Source: Alcaligenaceae bacterium (GTDB taxonomy: Bacteria > Pseudomonadota > Gammaproteobacteria > Burkholderiales > Burkholderiaceae_B). Taken from it: a DNA stretch of 64,000 nt. Each line of letters starts with the position of its first letter. Within the stretch, counting starts at the first letter, position 1. Positions 20,368-29,350 of this stretch are shown piece after piece. The notes under the pieces were generated by a model that was not told the origin of the DNA, made no database searches, and saw only the letters and a program-made list of their open reading frames with translations. The stretch lies in contig JACCEO010000012.1 in the NCBI GenBank assembly GCA_013416485.1, positions 1 to 64,000 of the forward strand, given 5' to 3'. The translations under genes and the position numbers were made by a program.

Positions 20368-20861
20368 AACGGCAAACGATAGCCTGGTGACATACTGCGG
20401 GCTTTAATAGTTTTCCCATCAGGGCCCTGCATCGTCAGGGCCTTGGCTTTTATAGACACAATCGGGTAATTGTTTTTATAAATAGGGTCATCCAGATTCA
20501 CCTGGGCCCCGTTAGACTCCAGCGTCTGTATCACCAACGTTTGCCCCTGGTGTACCCAACATCCAGATTCAGTCAAGCCCTGCGAGGGCTGCTTGCCACG
20601 TTTTAGCAATTCGGTATACGCCATCGTGCCATCGGCATTCAAAGTAAACAGGGTGCGTAGTTCACCTACCACCCCTTTTTGCGTGCGCACACTTAACCAA
20701 TTACCCACTAGCTGATCGCCATGAGCAGCAGGCTGACACTGTGGAATCACAGGCTCAACAGCAACAACGGGAGGCGTATCGACGGTAGCGGCGCAGCCCG
20801 TCAACAGCATAGCGACTAACCCTGAAAAAAATACACGTTGGCAAGAAAACAGACCGGACAT
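20364..20861 (-). CDS. Putative outer-membrane lipoprotein
   Basis: The function is not recognised. The 165-residue protein has a type II signal peptide with lipobox LLTGC; the lipidated cysteine is residue 23. The mature protein is small and mostly beta-like, with a segment [20 protein letters not shown] that resembles small lipocalin-like domains that measure or bind ligands; this is a weak impression. It is convergent with gltX. The plus-strand terminator at 21013-21058 lies in the same intergenic region but does not belong to this gene. Confidence 0.8.
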   Translation of the reverse strand: MSGLFSCQRVFFSGLVAMLLTGCAATVDTPPVVAVEPVIPQCQPAAHGDQLVGNWLSVRTQKGVVGELRTLFTLNADGTMAYTELLKRGKQPSQGLTESGCWVHQGQTLVIQTLESNGAQVNLDDPIYKNNYPIVSIKAKALTMQGPDGKTIKARSMSPGYRLPF

Positions 20862-21012
20862 AGAAAACCTTTTGCACTAAGGGTGGGCACTACATGTGCG
20901 CGGAAACAGCGCTACTTATAAGGAATATTCTACACGTCAGACGGGAGCCTATGGCATCAAGAGGGATTAACGTTTACTTACAACTCACTTGCTAAGTCCC
21001 AAACCCACAGCC

Positions 21013-21058
21013 AGCAAGGCTTGCACGGGAAATCATCCCGAAAGCCTTGCTTTTCTTT
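21013..21058 (+). terminator. Orphan plus-strand intrinsic terminator upstream of nrdA
   Basis: AGCAAGGCTT (21013-21022) pairs with AAGCCTTGCT (21042-21051), and an inner CGGGA/TCCCG stem extends the hairpin. TTTTCTTTAT follows on the plus strand, which is the terminator orientation; the minus strand has no T-run. The nearest upstream plus-strand gene is gltX, 650 bp away beyond a convergent gene, so its transcript is unclear: either gltX read-through or an unannotated small RNA. It ends 12 bp before the nrdA -35. The 391-bp gap 20862-21252 holds this terminator, the nrdA promoter and the NrdR boxes. I see no protein gene in it. Confidence 0.8.
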
Positions 21059-21069
21059 ATCAAGACAAC

Positions 21070-21098
21070 TTGCCTAGAAAAGAATCCATCCCTACAAT
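21070..21098 (+). promoter_or_regulatory. Promoter of nrdAB
   Basis: The -35 hexamer TTGCCT (21070-21075, 4 of 6 matches) and the -10 hexamer TACAAT (21093-21098, 5 of 6) have the ideal 17-bp spacing. Transcription should start near 21105, leaving a leader of about 148 nt before the nrdA ATG. The -10 lies inside an NrdR-like box, and a second box begins about 15 bp after the expected start. Confidence 0.65.
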
Positions 21099-21104
21099 TA
21101 GTGC
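21089..21104 (+). promoter_or_regulatory. NrdR box 1 (overlaps the nrdAB -10)
   Basis: TCCCTACAATTAGTGC matches the palindromic NrdR consensus ACACWATATATWGTGT at 10 of 16 positions, with the 3' half (TA-GTG) best conserved. Alone it would be weak. Its centre is 31 bp, three helical turns, from the stronger box 2, the spacing expected for cooperative NrdR binding, and it covers the -10 element. Confidence 0.55.
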
Positions 21105-21119
21105 TCGATCAAAAACAAA

Positions 21120-21135
21120 CCACAACATATAGTGG
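21120..21135 (+). promoter_or_regulatory. NrdR box 2
   Basis: CCACAACATATAGTGG matches the NrdR consensus at 13 of 16 positions and has perfect outer arms CCAC/GTGG. It lies just downstream of the expected transcription start. The right arm also begins a second inverted repeat, GTGGTT-T-AACCAC (21132-21144). nrdR itself is encoded at 2380-2841. Confidence 0.75.
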
Positions 21136-21252
21136 TTTAACCACCAAAGCGATTTCTCTACTCTTTTAGCGCCACCTAACGTTGCGTAAGGGATACTATC
21201 GCCAAAAATTGTGTGCCTATGCATAGCACCTCATCTGCACCCAGGAGAATTC

Positions 21253-24162
21253 ATGCAAACTACCCACTACGCCGAGCCTCAGTCCGACACGATTCCAGCC
21301 TCTTATTCGTACGACTTGGATCATGGCGCTAACGATGCACAATGGCAGAGCTTTAACGTTATACGTCGCAATGGTGCTGTGGTCGGATTCACACCCAGCA
21401 AGATTGCCATCGCACTAACCAAAGCATTTATTGCCGTTAACGGCGGTCAAGGCGCAGGCTCGGCCCGCGTCCGTGAACTGGTTGAAATGTTGACTGCCCG
21501 CGCCATTGAGGCACTGGTGCGCAACCGTCCCAGTGGTGGCACTTTCCATATAGAAGACATCCAAGATCAGGTCGAATTGGCCCTGATGCGCTCAGGTGAA
21601 CACGATGTTGCCAGGGCGTATGTGTTGTACCGCGAAAAACGCAGTCAAGAACGTGCCCAGGTCAACAAAACTCAGTCTAGTCATTCCGTACAACCTGCCT
21701 TCCATGTCACTGAGAACGGTCAAAAAAGGCCTTTGGATCTGGACCAGTTACACGCCCTTATCGTCGAGGCTGGGCAGAATTTACCCCACGCCATAGACGC
21801 CGACGGCATACTGCGCGAAACCCTAAAAAACATTTACGACGGCATCCCCGTCGAAGAAGTCTACAAGTCAGCAATATTGTCGGCTCGAGCCTTAGTAGAA
21901 ACTGACCCAGCCTATAGCCAGGTCACAGCCCGGTTGCTGCTGCACACCATACGTAAAGAAGTGCTAGGTGTTGAAGCAACCCAAGCCGACATGGATACCG
22001 GCTATGCCGATTACTTTCCAAAATTCATACGCACTGGCATAGAAGCCGGCCTGCTGGACAACAAGCTGTCCCAATTTAACCTGCCCCAGTTAGCACAAGC
22101 CTTGAAGGCTGAACGCGATCTGCAGTTTAACTACCTGGGCCTACAAACCCTATATGACCGCTACTTCCTGCACGTCAGTCATCGCCGGATTGAACTACCC
22201 CAAGTGTTTTTCATGCGCGTGGCTATGGGCCTGGCACTGAACGAAATTGATCGCGAAGCACGCGCCATTGAATTCTATGAAATTCTGTCGTCCTTCGACT
22301 TCATGAGTTCTACCCCTACGCTATTTAACTCTGGCACTCTACACTCGCAGCTGTCATCCTGCTACCTGACCACCGTACCCGACGATTTGGCCGGTATCTA
22401 CGATGCCATCAAAGAAAACGCCTTGTTAGCTAAGTATGCAGGTGGCCTGGGCAATGACTGGACCCCTGTGCGTGCTATGCGTAGCCACATCAAGGGCACC
22501 AACGGTGAAAGTCAAGGTGTAGTGCCCTTCCTGAAAGTGGTGAATGACACCGCCGTCGCCGTTAACCAAGGTGGCAAGCGCAAGGGCGCCGTGTGTGCCT
22601 ACTTGGAAACCTGGCACTTGGACATCGAAGAGTTCCTGGAGTTACGCAAAAACACGGGTGACGAACGCCGCCGTACTCACGACATGAATACAGCTAACTG
22701 GGTTCCTGACTTGTTCATGAAGCGCGTCATGGAAGACGGCGAATGGACCTTGCTGTCGCCATCCGACGCCCCTGATCTACACGACAAGTATGGTCGTGAA
22801 TTCGAACAGGCCTATTTGGGCTACGAGGCCAAGATCGCCCGTGGGGAACTGACCTTATACAAAAAAATACCTGCTGTATCGCTATGGCGAAAAATGCTGT
22901 CCATGCTGTTTGAAACTGGCCACCCTTGGATCACCTTCAAAGACCCTTGCAATATCCGCTCACCCCAACAACACGTCGGCGTGGTTCACAGTTCTAACTT
23001 GTGCACAGAAATTACCCTGAACACCAGCGACAGTGAAATCGCCGTGTGTAACCTGGGTTCAGTCAATATGGCTGCCCACATGACATTGGACGCCAGCGGC
23101 CACTATGTGCTGGACCATGCCAAGCTGCAACGCACCATCAGCATTGCTATGCGCATGTTGGATAACGTCATAGACATCAACTACTACGCTGTCGCCAAAG
23201 CCCGCAATGCCAACGTACGTCACCGTCCGGTAGGCATGGGTGTGATGGGTTTCCAGGACTGCCTGCACTTGATGCGCGTACCTTTTGCATCCGATGCAGC
23301 GGTAGAGTTTTCTGACCGTTCTATGGAAGCCGCATGTTATTACGCCTATTGGGCGTCCAGCCACCTGGCTGCCGAACGTGGTGCTTATGCAAGTTTTAAA
23401 GGCTCGCTCTGGGATCGCGGTATTCTGCCCCAAGACACCCTGGCCTTGCTACGCGAAGAACGTGGCGGTTATGTAGAGGTAGATGACAGTAGTACCTTGG
23501 ACTGGGATGCTTTACGTGCCCATATCCAGCAACACGGCATGCGCAACTCCAATTGCGTCGCAGTGGCCCCAACCGCAACAATTTCCAACATTATTGGTGT
23601 ATCGCCCTGCATAGAGCCCAATTACCGCAACCTTTACGTGAAATCCAACCTATCGGGTGAATTCACTGTCGTCAACGAACACCTGGTGCGTGAACTGAAA
23701 GACCGTAATCTGTGGGACGAAGTCATGATCGCGGACCTGAAATATTTCGACGGTAGTCTGGCAAAAATCGATCGTATCCCTGCCGATGTACGCGAACTGT
23801 ATGCCACCGCCTTTGAAATTGATCCGCGCTGGATCATAGAATGCGCCTCACGTCGTCAGAAATGGATAGATCAAGCCCAGTCATTAAATATTTTTATGGC
23901 AGGCGTTTCCGGTAAAAAACTGGATGACACCTATAAGCTGGCGTGGATACGTGGCTTGAAAACCACTTACTACTTACGCTCTATCGGTGCAACCAGTGCC
24001 GAAAAATCCACCGGGCAAGGTGGCGAACTAAACGCCGTATCCGTTGGTGAGTTCAATCACAGCACAACTGTCAGCACATTGCCTACCGCTGAAGTTGTTG
24101 GCGATGCATGCACCATGCGCCCAGGCGACGACGGTTTCGAAGACTGCGAAGCCTGCCAGTAA
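21253..24162 (+). CDS. nrdA: Ribonucleoside-diphosphate reductase, alpha subunit (class I)
   Basis: The catalytic subunit that makes deoxynucleotides from NDPs. The 969-residue protein has an N-terminal ATP-cone region ([20 protein letters not shown], about residues 36-55), then the ten-stranded barrel. The active-site cysteines sit in [15 protein letters not shown] and the segment [10 protein letters not shown]. The dinucleotide loop [19 protein letters not shown] is present, and the C-terminal redox pair is in EDCEACQ. ATG at 21253 is chosen because AGGAG lies 5 nt upstream; an earlier in-frame start at 21211 has no such support. nrdB follows by 19 nt. Expression is probably repressed by NrdR when dATP is high. 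Confidence 0.97.
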   Translation: MQTTHYAEPQSDTIPASYSYDLDHGANDAQWQSFNVIRRNGAVVGFTPSKIAIALTKAFIAVNGGQGAGSARVRELVEMLTARAIEALVRNRPSGGTFHIEDIQDQVELALMRSGEHDVARAYVLYREKRSQERAQVNKTQSSHSVQPAFHVTENGQKRPLDLDQLHALIVEAGQNLPHAIDADGILRETLKNIYDGIPVEEVYKSAILSARALVETDPAYSQVTARLLLHTIRKEVLGVEATQADMDTGYADYFPKFIRTGIEAGLLDNKLSQFNLPQLAQALKAERDLQFNYLGLQTLYDRYFLHVSHRRIELPQVFFMRVAMGLALNEIDREARAIEFYEILSSFDFMSSTPTLFNSGTLHSQLSSCYLTTVPDDLAGIYDAIKENALLAKYAGGLGNDWTPVRAMRSHIKGTNGESQGVVPFLKVVNDTAVAVNQGGKRKGAVCAYLETWHLDIEEFLELRKNTGDERRRTHDMNTANWVPDLFMKRVMEDGEWTLLSPSDAPDLHDKYGREFEQAYLGYEAKIARGELTLYKKIPAVSLWRKMLSMLFETGHPWITFKDPCNIRSPQQHVGVVHSSNLCTEITLNTSDSEIAVCNLGSVNMAAHMTLDASGHYVLDHAKLQRTISIAMRMLDNVIDINYYAVAKARNANVRHRPVGMGVMGFQDCLHLMRVPFASDAAVEFSDRSMEAACYYAYWASSHLAAERGAYASFKGSLWDRGILPQDTLALLREERGGYVEVDDSSTLDWDALRAHIQQHGMRNSNCVAVAPTATISNIIGVSPCIEPNYRNLYVKSNLSGEFTVVNEHLVRELKDRNLWDEVMIADLKYFDGSLAKIDRIPADVRELYATAFEIDPRWIIECASRRQKWIDQAQSLNIFMAGVSGKKLDDTYKLAWIRGLKTTYYLRSIGATSAEKSTGQGGELNAVSVGEFNHSTTVSTLPTAEVVGDACTMRPGDDGFEDCEACQ

Positions 24163-24181
24163 TCTATTTGGAGTAAATACT

Positions 24182-25321
24182 ATGTTGAATTGGGAAGATA
24201 GCCGTGCACAAGCCGCCGTCCCTGCCAATGGCACCGCACCGGATACCGCCAGCGTTATCGCCGCCGCCACAGGTTTAAGTGGTCTTAGCAGCCCTGACAC
24301 TGCTGGTCGCGTGCGCGCTGCCGACAAACGCATCATCAATGGTAAAACCGATGTTAACCAATTGGTGCCTTTTAAATACAAATGGGCTTGGGAAAAATAC
24401 CTGGCAACCTGCGCTAACCACTGGATGCCACAGGAAATCAATATGTCACGTGACATTGCCCTGTGGAAAGATCCCAATGGCCTGACCGAAGACGAACGTC
24501 GTATCGTCAAGCGCAATCTGGGGTTTTTTGTGACGGCAGACTCCTTAGCCGCCAACAACATCGTGCTGGGTACCTATCGTCACATTACCGCGCCTGAGTG
24601 CCGCCAATTTCTATTACGCCAGGCATTTGAAGAAGCAATACACACCCACGCTTATCAATACATTGTGGAAAGCCTGGATCTGGACGAGTCAGAAATCTTC
24701 AACGCTTATAACGAAGTACCGTCCATACGTGCGAAAGACGAATTCCTGATCCCTTTCATCAATGCCATTGCAGAGCCTACCTTCAGTACTGGCACGACGC
24801 AGGCCGATCAGACTTTGCTGAAGTCACTGATAGTTTTTGCCTGCCTAATGGAAGGTTTGTTCTTTTATGTTGGCTTTACGCAAATACTAGCGCTGGGCCG
24901 TCAGAACAAAATGACGGGTGCTGCAGAACAATATATGTACATCCTGCGCGACGAGTCCATGCACTGCAACTTTGGGATAGACCTGATTAACACTATCAAG
25001 CTGGAAAATCCCCACTTATGGACTTCTGAATTTCGCGAAGAAATACGTGAACTGTTCAGCAAAGCCGTGGATCTTGAATATGCCTACGCTGAAGACACCA
25101 TGCCACGCGGCGTGTTGGGCTTGAACGCATCCATGTTCAAATCCTATTTACGTTTTATTGCCAATAGACGTTGCCAACAAATTGGTCTGGAGCCCTTGTT
25201 TGCTGCCGAGGAAAACCCTTTCCCCTGGATGGCAGAAATGATAGACCTAAAGAAAGAACGTAACTTTTTCGAGACTAGAGTGATTGAATATCAGACCGGT
25301 GGCGCCTTAAGCTGGGAATAA
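24182..25321 (+). CDS. nrdB: Ribonucleoside-diphosphate reductase, beta subunit (class I)
   Basis: The radical-generating partner of NrdA. The 379-residue protein shows the di-metal ligand motifs EEAIHTHAY and [11 protein letters not shown] tyrosine lies at the position of E. coli Y122 in the [12 protein letters not shown] segment, so it looks like a normal tyrosyl-radical subunit. ATG at 24182 is preceded by GGAG; longer in-frame frames run back into nrdA and are not used. A stem-loop terminator follows at 25360. Confidence 0.97.
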   Translation: MLNWEDSRAQAAVPANGTAPDTASVIAAATGLSGLSSPDTAGRVRAADKRIINGKTDVNQLVPFKYKWAWEKYLATCANHWMPQEINMSRDIALWKDPNGLTEDERRIVKRNLGFFVTADSLAANNIVLGTYRHITAPECRQFLLRQAFEEAIHTHAYQYIVESLDLDESEIFNAYNEVPSIRAKDEFLIPFINAIAEPTFSTGTTQADQTLLKSLIVFACLMEGLFFYVGFTQILALGRQNKMTGAAEQYMYILRDESMHCNFGIDLINTIKLENPHLWTSEFREEIRELFSKAVDLEYAYAEDTMPRGVLGLNASMFKSYLRFIANRRCQQIGLEPLFAAEENPFPWMAEMIDLKKERNFFETRVIEYQTGGALSWE

Positions 25322-25359
25322 TACTTGGAACTGGTCAATAGCTTACGTTAGACTCTAGG

Positions 25360-25396
25360 GGGTGTCGCATACTACACTATGTGGCACCCTTAATAT
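25360..25396 (+). terminator. Likely terminator of nrdAB
   Basis: GGGTGTCGCATA (25360-25371) pairs fully with TATGTGGCACCC (25378-25389), counting two G-U pairs, around a 6-nt loop. The tail TTAATATCATT is only moderately T-rich, so efficiency is uncertain. It is 38 bp after the nrdB stop and 80 bp before the histone-like gene. Confidence 0.6.
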
Positions 25397-25479
25397 CATT
25401 TGAAATAGATCGCATCAAGGATGGGGGCTATATCAAATGACAGTACGCTTTCTACGACTTACCCCCAAGGAGCATCACC

Positions 25480-25956
25480 ATGGCAACAGCCAAGAAGGCC
25501 ACTTCTAAAACAACCACCAAAAAAACCACTAAGCAGGCAACTGTAGATACGCAGAAAGCAGCAACACCCACTAAAAAAGCAGATCCCGTAGCGACCAAGG
25601 CAGCAACAGCAGCCAAGAAAACCGCACCAGTCGCAAAAAAAGCTGCTGCTAAAAAAACAGTCGCTAAAAAGGCAGCAGCAACAAAAACAACTGCCGTAGC
25701 CAAGAAAACCGTTGCCAAAAAGGCGGCAGCCACTAAAACGGTAGCACCAGCTAAAAAAGCAGCAGCTCCTGCCGTCAAAAAAACCGCAGCAAAAACCGCT
25801 ACAAAAACTGCCGCAAAAACTGCCAGCAAAGCAGCAAGCACGGTTAGTGCCAAGGAAAAAGCCAAGGCCTCTAAAACAGCAAAAAATGCCCCCGCAGTGA
25901 AAAAGGCGGTTAACCCTGCAGGATCATGGCCCTTTCCCACTGGCGAGCGTCCCTAA
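25480..25956 (+). CDS. Histone H1-like DNA-binding protein (AK-rich)
   Basis: A 158-residue very basic protein made almost entirely of Ala, Lys and Thr in irregular AAKK, KKTA and VAKK repeats, ending in the non-repetitive tail NPAGSWPFPTGERP. This layout is typical of the eukaryote H1-tail-like nucleoid proteins of Bordetella and relatives (BpH1 type), which bind DNA through the lysine-rich tail. AAGGAG precedes the ATG at ideal spacing. The adenine-rich repeats make length changes by slippage likely. It has a strong terminator of its own (26007-26035). Confidence 0.92.
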   Translation: MATAKKATSKTTTKKTTKQATVDTQKAATPTKKADPVATKAATAAKKTAPVAKKAAAKKTVAKKAAATKTTAVAKKTVAKKAAATKTVAPAKKAAAPAVKKTAAKTATKTAAKTASKAASTVSAKEKAKASKTAKNAPAVKKAVNPAGSWPFPTGERP

Positions 25957-26006
25957 ACAGTACTTACCAGGCACCCAAAGCCTGACTCTTGAACCCTGAC
26001 AAAATG

Positions 26007-26035
26007 GCCCGGCACACATGCCGGGCATTTTTATT
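26007..26035 (+). terminator. Intrinsic terminator of the histone H1-like gene
   Basis: GCCCGGCA (26007-26014) and TGCCGGGC (26019-26026) form a perfect 8-bp stem with loop CACA, followed by ATTTTTATT. It lies 50 bp after the stop codon. Confidence 0.9.
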
Positions 26036-26099
26036 CACGGCACACAGTTTAGAAAACGCATGCGACAATAACTTCTGTTAAATCCAAGACGACACTCCT

Positions 26100-26663
26100 A
26101 TGCTTCAAAACATTCTGCAGTTCACTATTAATATTTTCTTTTCCTTGCTAGGCATAATGCTAATTTTGCGCGCTTGGCTCTATGCGATACGCCTACATCC
26201 TTTTAACCCTTACAGCCAAGCAGTGTTACGCCTAACTAACTGGCTAATACAGCCCATACGCAAATTCATTCCCCAGGGAAAATTTCTGGATTGGCCCAGC
26301 CTATTCGCCTGCTGGCTAGCGGCTGTAGCGTATCTACTATTGACCTGGATAGTGCTGACTGGCAGCCTGCCTGCTGGCAACATGCTCATACCTGCCCTAG
26401 TCTCAGCCATTCTCACCGTCGTTAAATGGGTGTTTAATATCATTTTATGGATGACGCTGATACAGGCCGTACTGTCTTGGGTAAACCCGCTCGCCCCCGT
26501 AATGCCTGTCTTGCATACCTTAACGGCTCCACTGTTAGATCCTATACGACGGCTTTTACCTAACCTGGGTGGTTTGGATTTATCACCGCTGGTGTTATTG
26601 GTACTAGCGCAAGTAGCTATTATGTTTCTGCAACACTTCACCTACACCCTATTTGGCGCATAA
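26100..26663 (+). CDS. YggT family integral membrane protein
   Basis: A 187-residue protein with two YggT repeats, each of two membrane helices with a loop of the kind RLTNWLIQPIRKFIPQG in the first and LLDPIRRLLPNLGGLDLSPL in the second. It sits in the inner membrane. The family has been linked to ion or osmotic homeostasis and to cell-division proteins in other organisms, but no firm function is known. It is a single-gene unit between the histone-like gene's terminator and a terminator shared with the convergent lipoprotein gene. Confidence 0.93.
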   Translation: MLQNILQFTINIFFSLLGIMLILRAWLYAIRLHPFNPYSQAVLRLTNWLIQPIRKFIPQGKFLDWPSLFACWLAAVAYLLLTWIVLTGSLPAGNMLIPALVSAILTVVKWVFNIILWMTLIQAVLSWVNPLAPVMPVLHTLTAPLLDPIRRLLPNLGGLDLSPLVLLVLAQVAIMFLQHFTYTLFGA

Positions 26664-26692
26664 AAAAGCCCTTGCCGTAATTGGCAAGGGCC
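26662..26692 (-). terminator. Terminator between yggT and the glycine-zipper lipoprotein gene
   Basis: GCCCTTGCC (26668-26676) and GGCAAGGGC (26683-26691) form a perfect 9-bp stem. The A-run 26662-26667 gives six T after the stem on the minus strand, so it is strongest for the lipoprotein gene. The plus-strand tail CTAATTC is weak. Confidence 0.8.
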
Positions 26693-26734
26693 TAATTCAG
26701 TAAGCTACCGCTATCCCTAGCGGCAACGCACTAA

Positions 26735-27226
26735 TTACAGAGGTACCACACGCGTTGGACCATTTCCACTAATCATGCGTACACGTTGTCCAGGGGTAAT
26801 GTTGACATCAGCAGCTTGAGCAACAACACGGGTTTCGCCGTTATCCAGACGCACTACGATTTCCAAGCCCTTACTTTTGCCCACTTGGTTTTCTATGGCA
26901 TTACCTGCCAAAGCACCCAGCAAACCACCACCTATGGTCGCCAGCACATTGCCTGTACCGCCACCTATGGTGCTAGCTGCAACGCCGCCCAATGCACCAC
27001 CAGCTACCATACCTGCACCAGAAGTTTTTTCTTTCTGAATGGTAACTGCACGTACAGATTCTACTGTTCCTATGCGCACGATTTGCTCGCGCTGCGCCTG
27101 ACCATAAGTGTAGACCGATGACGAAGCGCTATCATTAGCACAGCCGGCCAGCACAGCAGCCAAGCCCAAAACACCAGCCAATGTAAATTGACGAACGGCG
27201 CGTTTATTAACAACAAATGAACCCAT
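26735..27226 (-). CDS. Glycine-zipper 2TM lipoprotein (SlyB/Pcp-like)
   Basis: A 163-residue outer-membrane lipoprotein. The signal peptide ends in lipobox VLAGC with the lipidated cysteine at residue 29. A glycine-zipper segment (about 70-110: AGGALGGVAASTIGGG, then GGGLLGALAGNAI) follows, and the C-terminal domain has a conserved VVRLDNGETRVV and ITPGQRVRMI. The family is associated with envelope stress and is often PhoP-controlled in enterics; no such site is claimed here. AAGGAG precedes the ATG. It follows the PfkB kinase gene by 31 nt. Confidence 0.93.
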   Translation of the reverse strand: MGSFVVNKRAVRQFTLAGVLGLAAVLAGCANDSASSSVYTYGQAQREQIVRIGTVESVRAVTIQKEKTSGAGMVAGGALGGVAASTIGGGTGNVLATIGGGLLGALAGNAIENQVGKSKGLEIVVRLDNGETRVVAQAADVNITPGQRVRMISGNGPTRVVPL

Positions 27227-27257
27227 GAAATGACTCCTTAAAAGCTAACTTGCTTAC

Positions 27258-28193
27258 TTACAAGCTTAAGCCGTAATTACGACCCAACGAGCCATTAATA
27301 TCGGCCAAGGTGGGACTATGATTTTGCGGTCCTTTTGAGGCGATTTTAAAACCACCCATAACATTCGCCAAGCGACATGCATCCAAAAGTGACCACTGGT
27401 GAGTTAAACCATACAACAAGCCGGCGCGATGCGCATCACCGCAACCTGTAGGATCAACAACTTTCTCTACTGCAGTAATAGGAATTGCCGTTTGCTGATC
27501 CCCTTGATAGAGCATAGTGTCGTCTGCACCACGCGTCACAATGACGGCTTGCACGGTCTGTGCAATATCACTTAGGCTACGGCCTGTGCGCTGTTCGATA
27601 ATACTGGCTTCGTATTCATTGGCCGTCAATATACTGGCCATACCCAGCATGTCATTTAGATCATCGCCAGTAAACAAAGGCATGGCTTGACCCAAGTCAA
27701 ACACAAACGGTATGTCCTGCGCATGTAAACGTCGCGCATGGGAAAACATGCCGTCTTTAGCATCGGGCGCAACAATGGCCCACGCGGCGTTATGACCGCT
27801 TAGATCATTTTCAGCCGAACGCATCATGGCGCCAGGGTGAAAGGATGCAATCTGATTATTATCCAGATCAGTGGTAATAAAACACTGTGGAGTGTACATA
27901 TCGGGCAACACACGTATCAAACTGGTGTCTATTCCCAATTGCTGCATATACAACAAGTAGTCAGCGGCATCGTTACCGACGGTACCTACAGGTACTGGGT
28001 TACCGCCTAACAAACGCAGGTTGTATGCGATATTACCAGCACATCCACCATATTCTTTGCGCATGCTGGGCACGAAGAAAGAGACACTTAACGACTGTAT
28101 ATTGTCAGCCACTATGTGATCTTTGAAGTGTCCTTCGAAGACTGTGATGGTGTCAAACGCCACCGAACCACAAATCAAAACCTTGTCAGACAT
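27258..28193 (-). CDS. PfkB-family carbohydrate/nucleoside kinase
   Basis: The 311-residue ribokinase-fold kinase has the substrate glycine motif YGGCAGNIAYNLRLLGG near residue 50 and the ATP/anion-hole signature VDPTGCGDAHRAG near residue 250, with the catalytic Asp in GCGD. It resembles the adenosine-kinase-like subgroup common in Burkholderiales; the substrate is not certain from sequence. It is part of the run prmA / zinc-ribbon protein / kinase / lipoprotein, 8 nt downstream of the zinc-ribbon gene. Confidence 0.9.
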   Translation of the reverse strand: MSDKVLICGSVAFDTITVFEGHFKDHIVADNIQSLSVSFFVPSMRKEYGGCAGNIAYNLRLLGGNPVPVGTVGNDAADYLLYMQQLGIDTSLIRVLPDMYTPQCFITTDLDNNQIASFHPGAMMRSAENDLSGHNAAWAIVAPDAKDGMFSHARRLHAQDIPFVFDLGQAMPLFTGDDLNDMLGMASILTANEYEASIIEQRTGRSLSDIAQTVQAVIVTRGADDTMLYQGDQQTAIPITAVEKVVDPTGCGDAHRAGLLYGLTHQWSLLDACRLANVMGGFKIASKGPQNHSPTLADINGSLGRNYGLSL

Positions 28194-28201
28194 GTAATAC
28201 C

Positions 28202-29326
28202 TTATGGGAAAAATTTACGGACCTGAAAACCATTAATGCTCAGACCATTTAAAGCGATAGGCAGACGCAAGACCTTTTCGGCATTTGCTGCAAAAGGCTG
28301 CTGCTGCTCAGCCTCGGTTAAGTAGATGTCGGGCCCAATATTTTTACGGACTTGTAATGTACCGGAAAAGTCATTCAAATCCAGCTCTAGGGTGGGCCAT
28401 TCTTGCGGCTTGCTATAGGTATTGCGCAAGGTAAGCTGTAGCTGCATGGTACTCCCCTTGCCTGCTTCAGCCTGTTTCTGTGTACTTAGAGCCGCCCCAG
28501 CGATAGTGATCATGTCAATACGGCGGGCGTATGGCACTGTGCAGTTAAGTTCTGCACACGCACGTTCTAATAAGGGACGTAGCGTAGGGATCTGGCTAGC
28601 AATTTGAGCTCGGTAGATGTACACCAGTTGCGCCATTAACACCACTAGCGCCAGTACGACAGCAAGCTGCCACAACAGTGCACTTACCCGCCCCAGCCCA
28701 CCTGCCGCATTGGTGCCAGAAAACGATGGTACTCTGCCCGACGCAGCAGCGCCAGAGCGGGCTTCTACATACATGGGTTCAACGGGTAGGTGCTCTGCAC
28801 GCCGATGGACCACTGAGACACTAGAAAATTCCTGATCAGCAGCATCGGTGCTACTACCCACGCGAAATGCAGGCTCAGTATCAGGTTTGGCAACATCACC
28901 CACATGAAAATCTGCCCGTACGGCACTTGCCTTAGGCTGCTGAACGGCGAATGTAAATACCGGTTCCGTGTCTACGGGATCTGTACTGTCGCTAAGATCC
29001 GTAGCGACATAAGGGGCAGGCTGGCTTATTGCTGACCTGTGTCGCACTACCGTAGGTTGTACTACTGCGGGTTGTACGATCGGTGTAGCTGCAATAGGCA
29101 CGGACGACAAACCTACAGCCGGCGGTGTTACTTCTTCAGGCACCGTCGTAGGCTTAGGCGTAGCCGCTACTGGAGATGGTGTTTCTGCAACAGGCACTAC
29201 CGCCTCGAAGCCATCAAAGATAGTCGCACAATTAATACAACGTAAATAGCCCTTGCGTAACTGCAACTGCTCCATGCTGACTGGAAACGTTGTCCCACAT
29301 TGCGGACATTGTGTATTCAGATTCAT
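28202..29326 (-). CDS. Zinc-ribbon membrane protein (MJ0042 finger, DUF3426)
   Basis: The function is unknown. The 374-residue protein has an N-terminal MJ0042-type zinc ribbon with C7, C10, C30 and C33, a low-complexity Pro/Val/Ala/Thr-rich stretch (about 45-200), one membrane helix (about 217-240, LLWQLAVVLALVVLMAQLVY) and a C-terminal DUF3426 domain in the periplasm, from about 250 on. The layout suggests a signalling or scaffolding protein with a cytoplasmic metal ribbon. It sits 24 nt downstream of prmA, as in many betaproteobacteria. Confidence 0.88.
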   Translation of the reverse strand: MNLNTQCPQCGTTFPVSMEQLQLRKGYLRCINCATIFDGFEAVVPVAETPSPVAATPKPTTVPEEVTPPAVGLSSVPIAATPIVQPAVVQPTVVRHRSAISQPAPYVATDLSDSTDPVDTEPVFTFAVQQPKASAVRADFHVGDVAKPDTEPAFRVGSSTDAADQEFSSVSVVHRRAEHLPVEPMYVEARSGAAASGRVPSFSGTNAAGGLGRVSALLWQLAVVLALVVLMAQLVYIYRAQIASQIPTLRPLLERACAELNCTVPYARRIDMITIAGAALSTQKQAEAGKGSTMQLQLTLRNTYSKPQEWPTLELDLNDFSGTLQVRKNIGPDIYLTEAEQQQPFAANAEKVLRLPIALNGLSINGFQVRKFFP

Positions 29327-29350
29327 TGCGTATCGACTATCGCCTTTACC

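Noticed and set aside
24028-24561. Open frame of 177 codons on the minus strand across the nrdA-nrdB junction
   Set aside because: Antisense to two highly conserved genes; no motif or start site support.
25452-25940. Hydrophobic open frame of 162 codons antisense to the histone-like gene
   Set aside because: The Ala/Val/Phe-rich content is the mirror image of AK-rich codons on the other strand.
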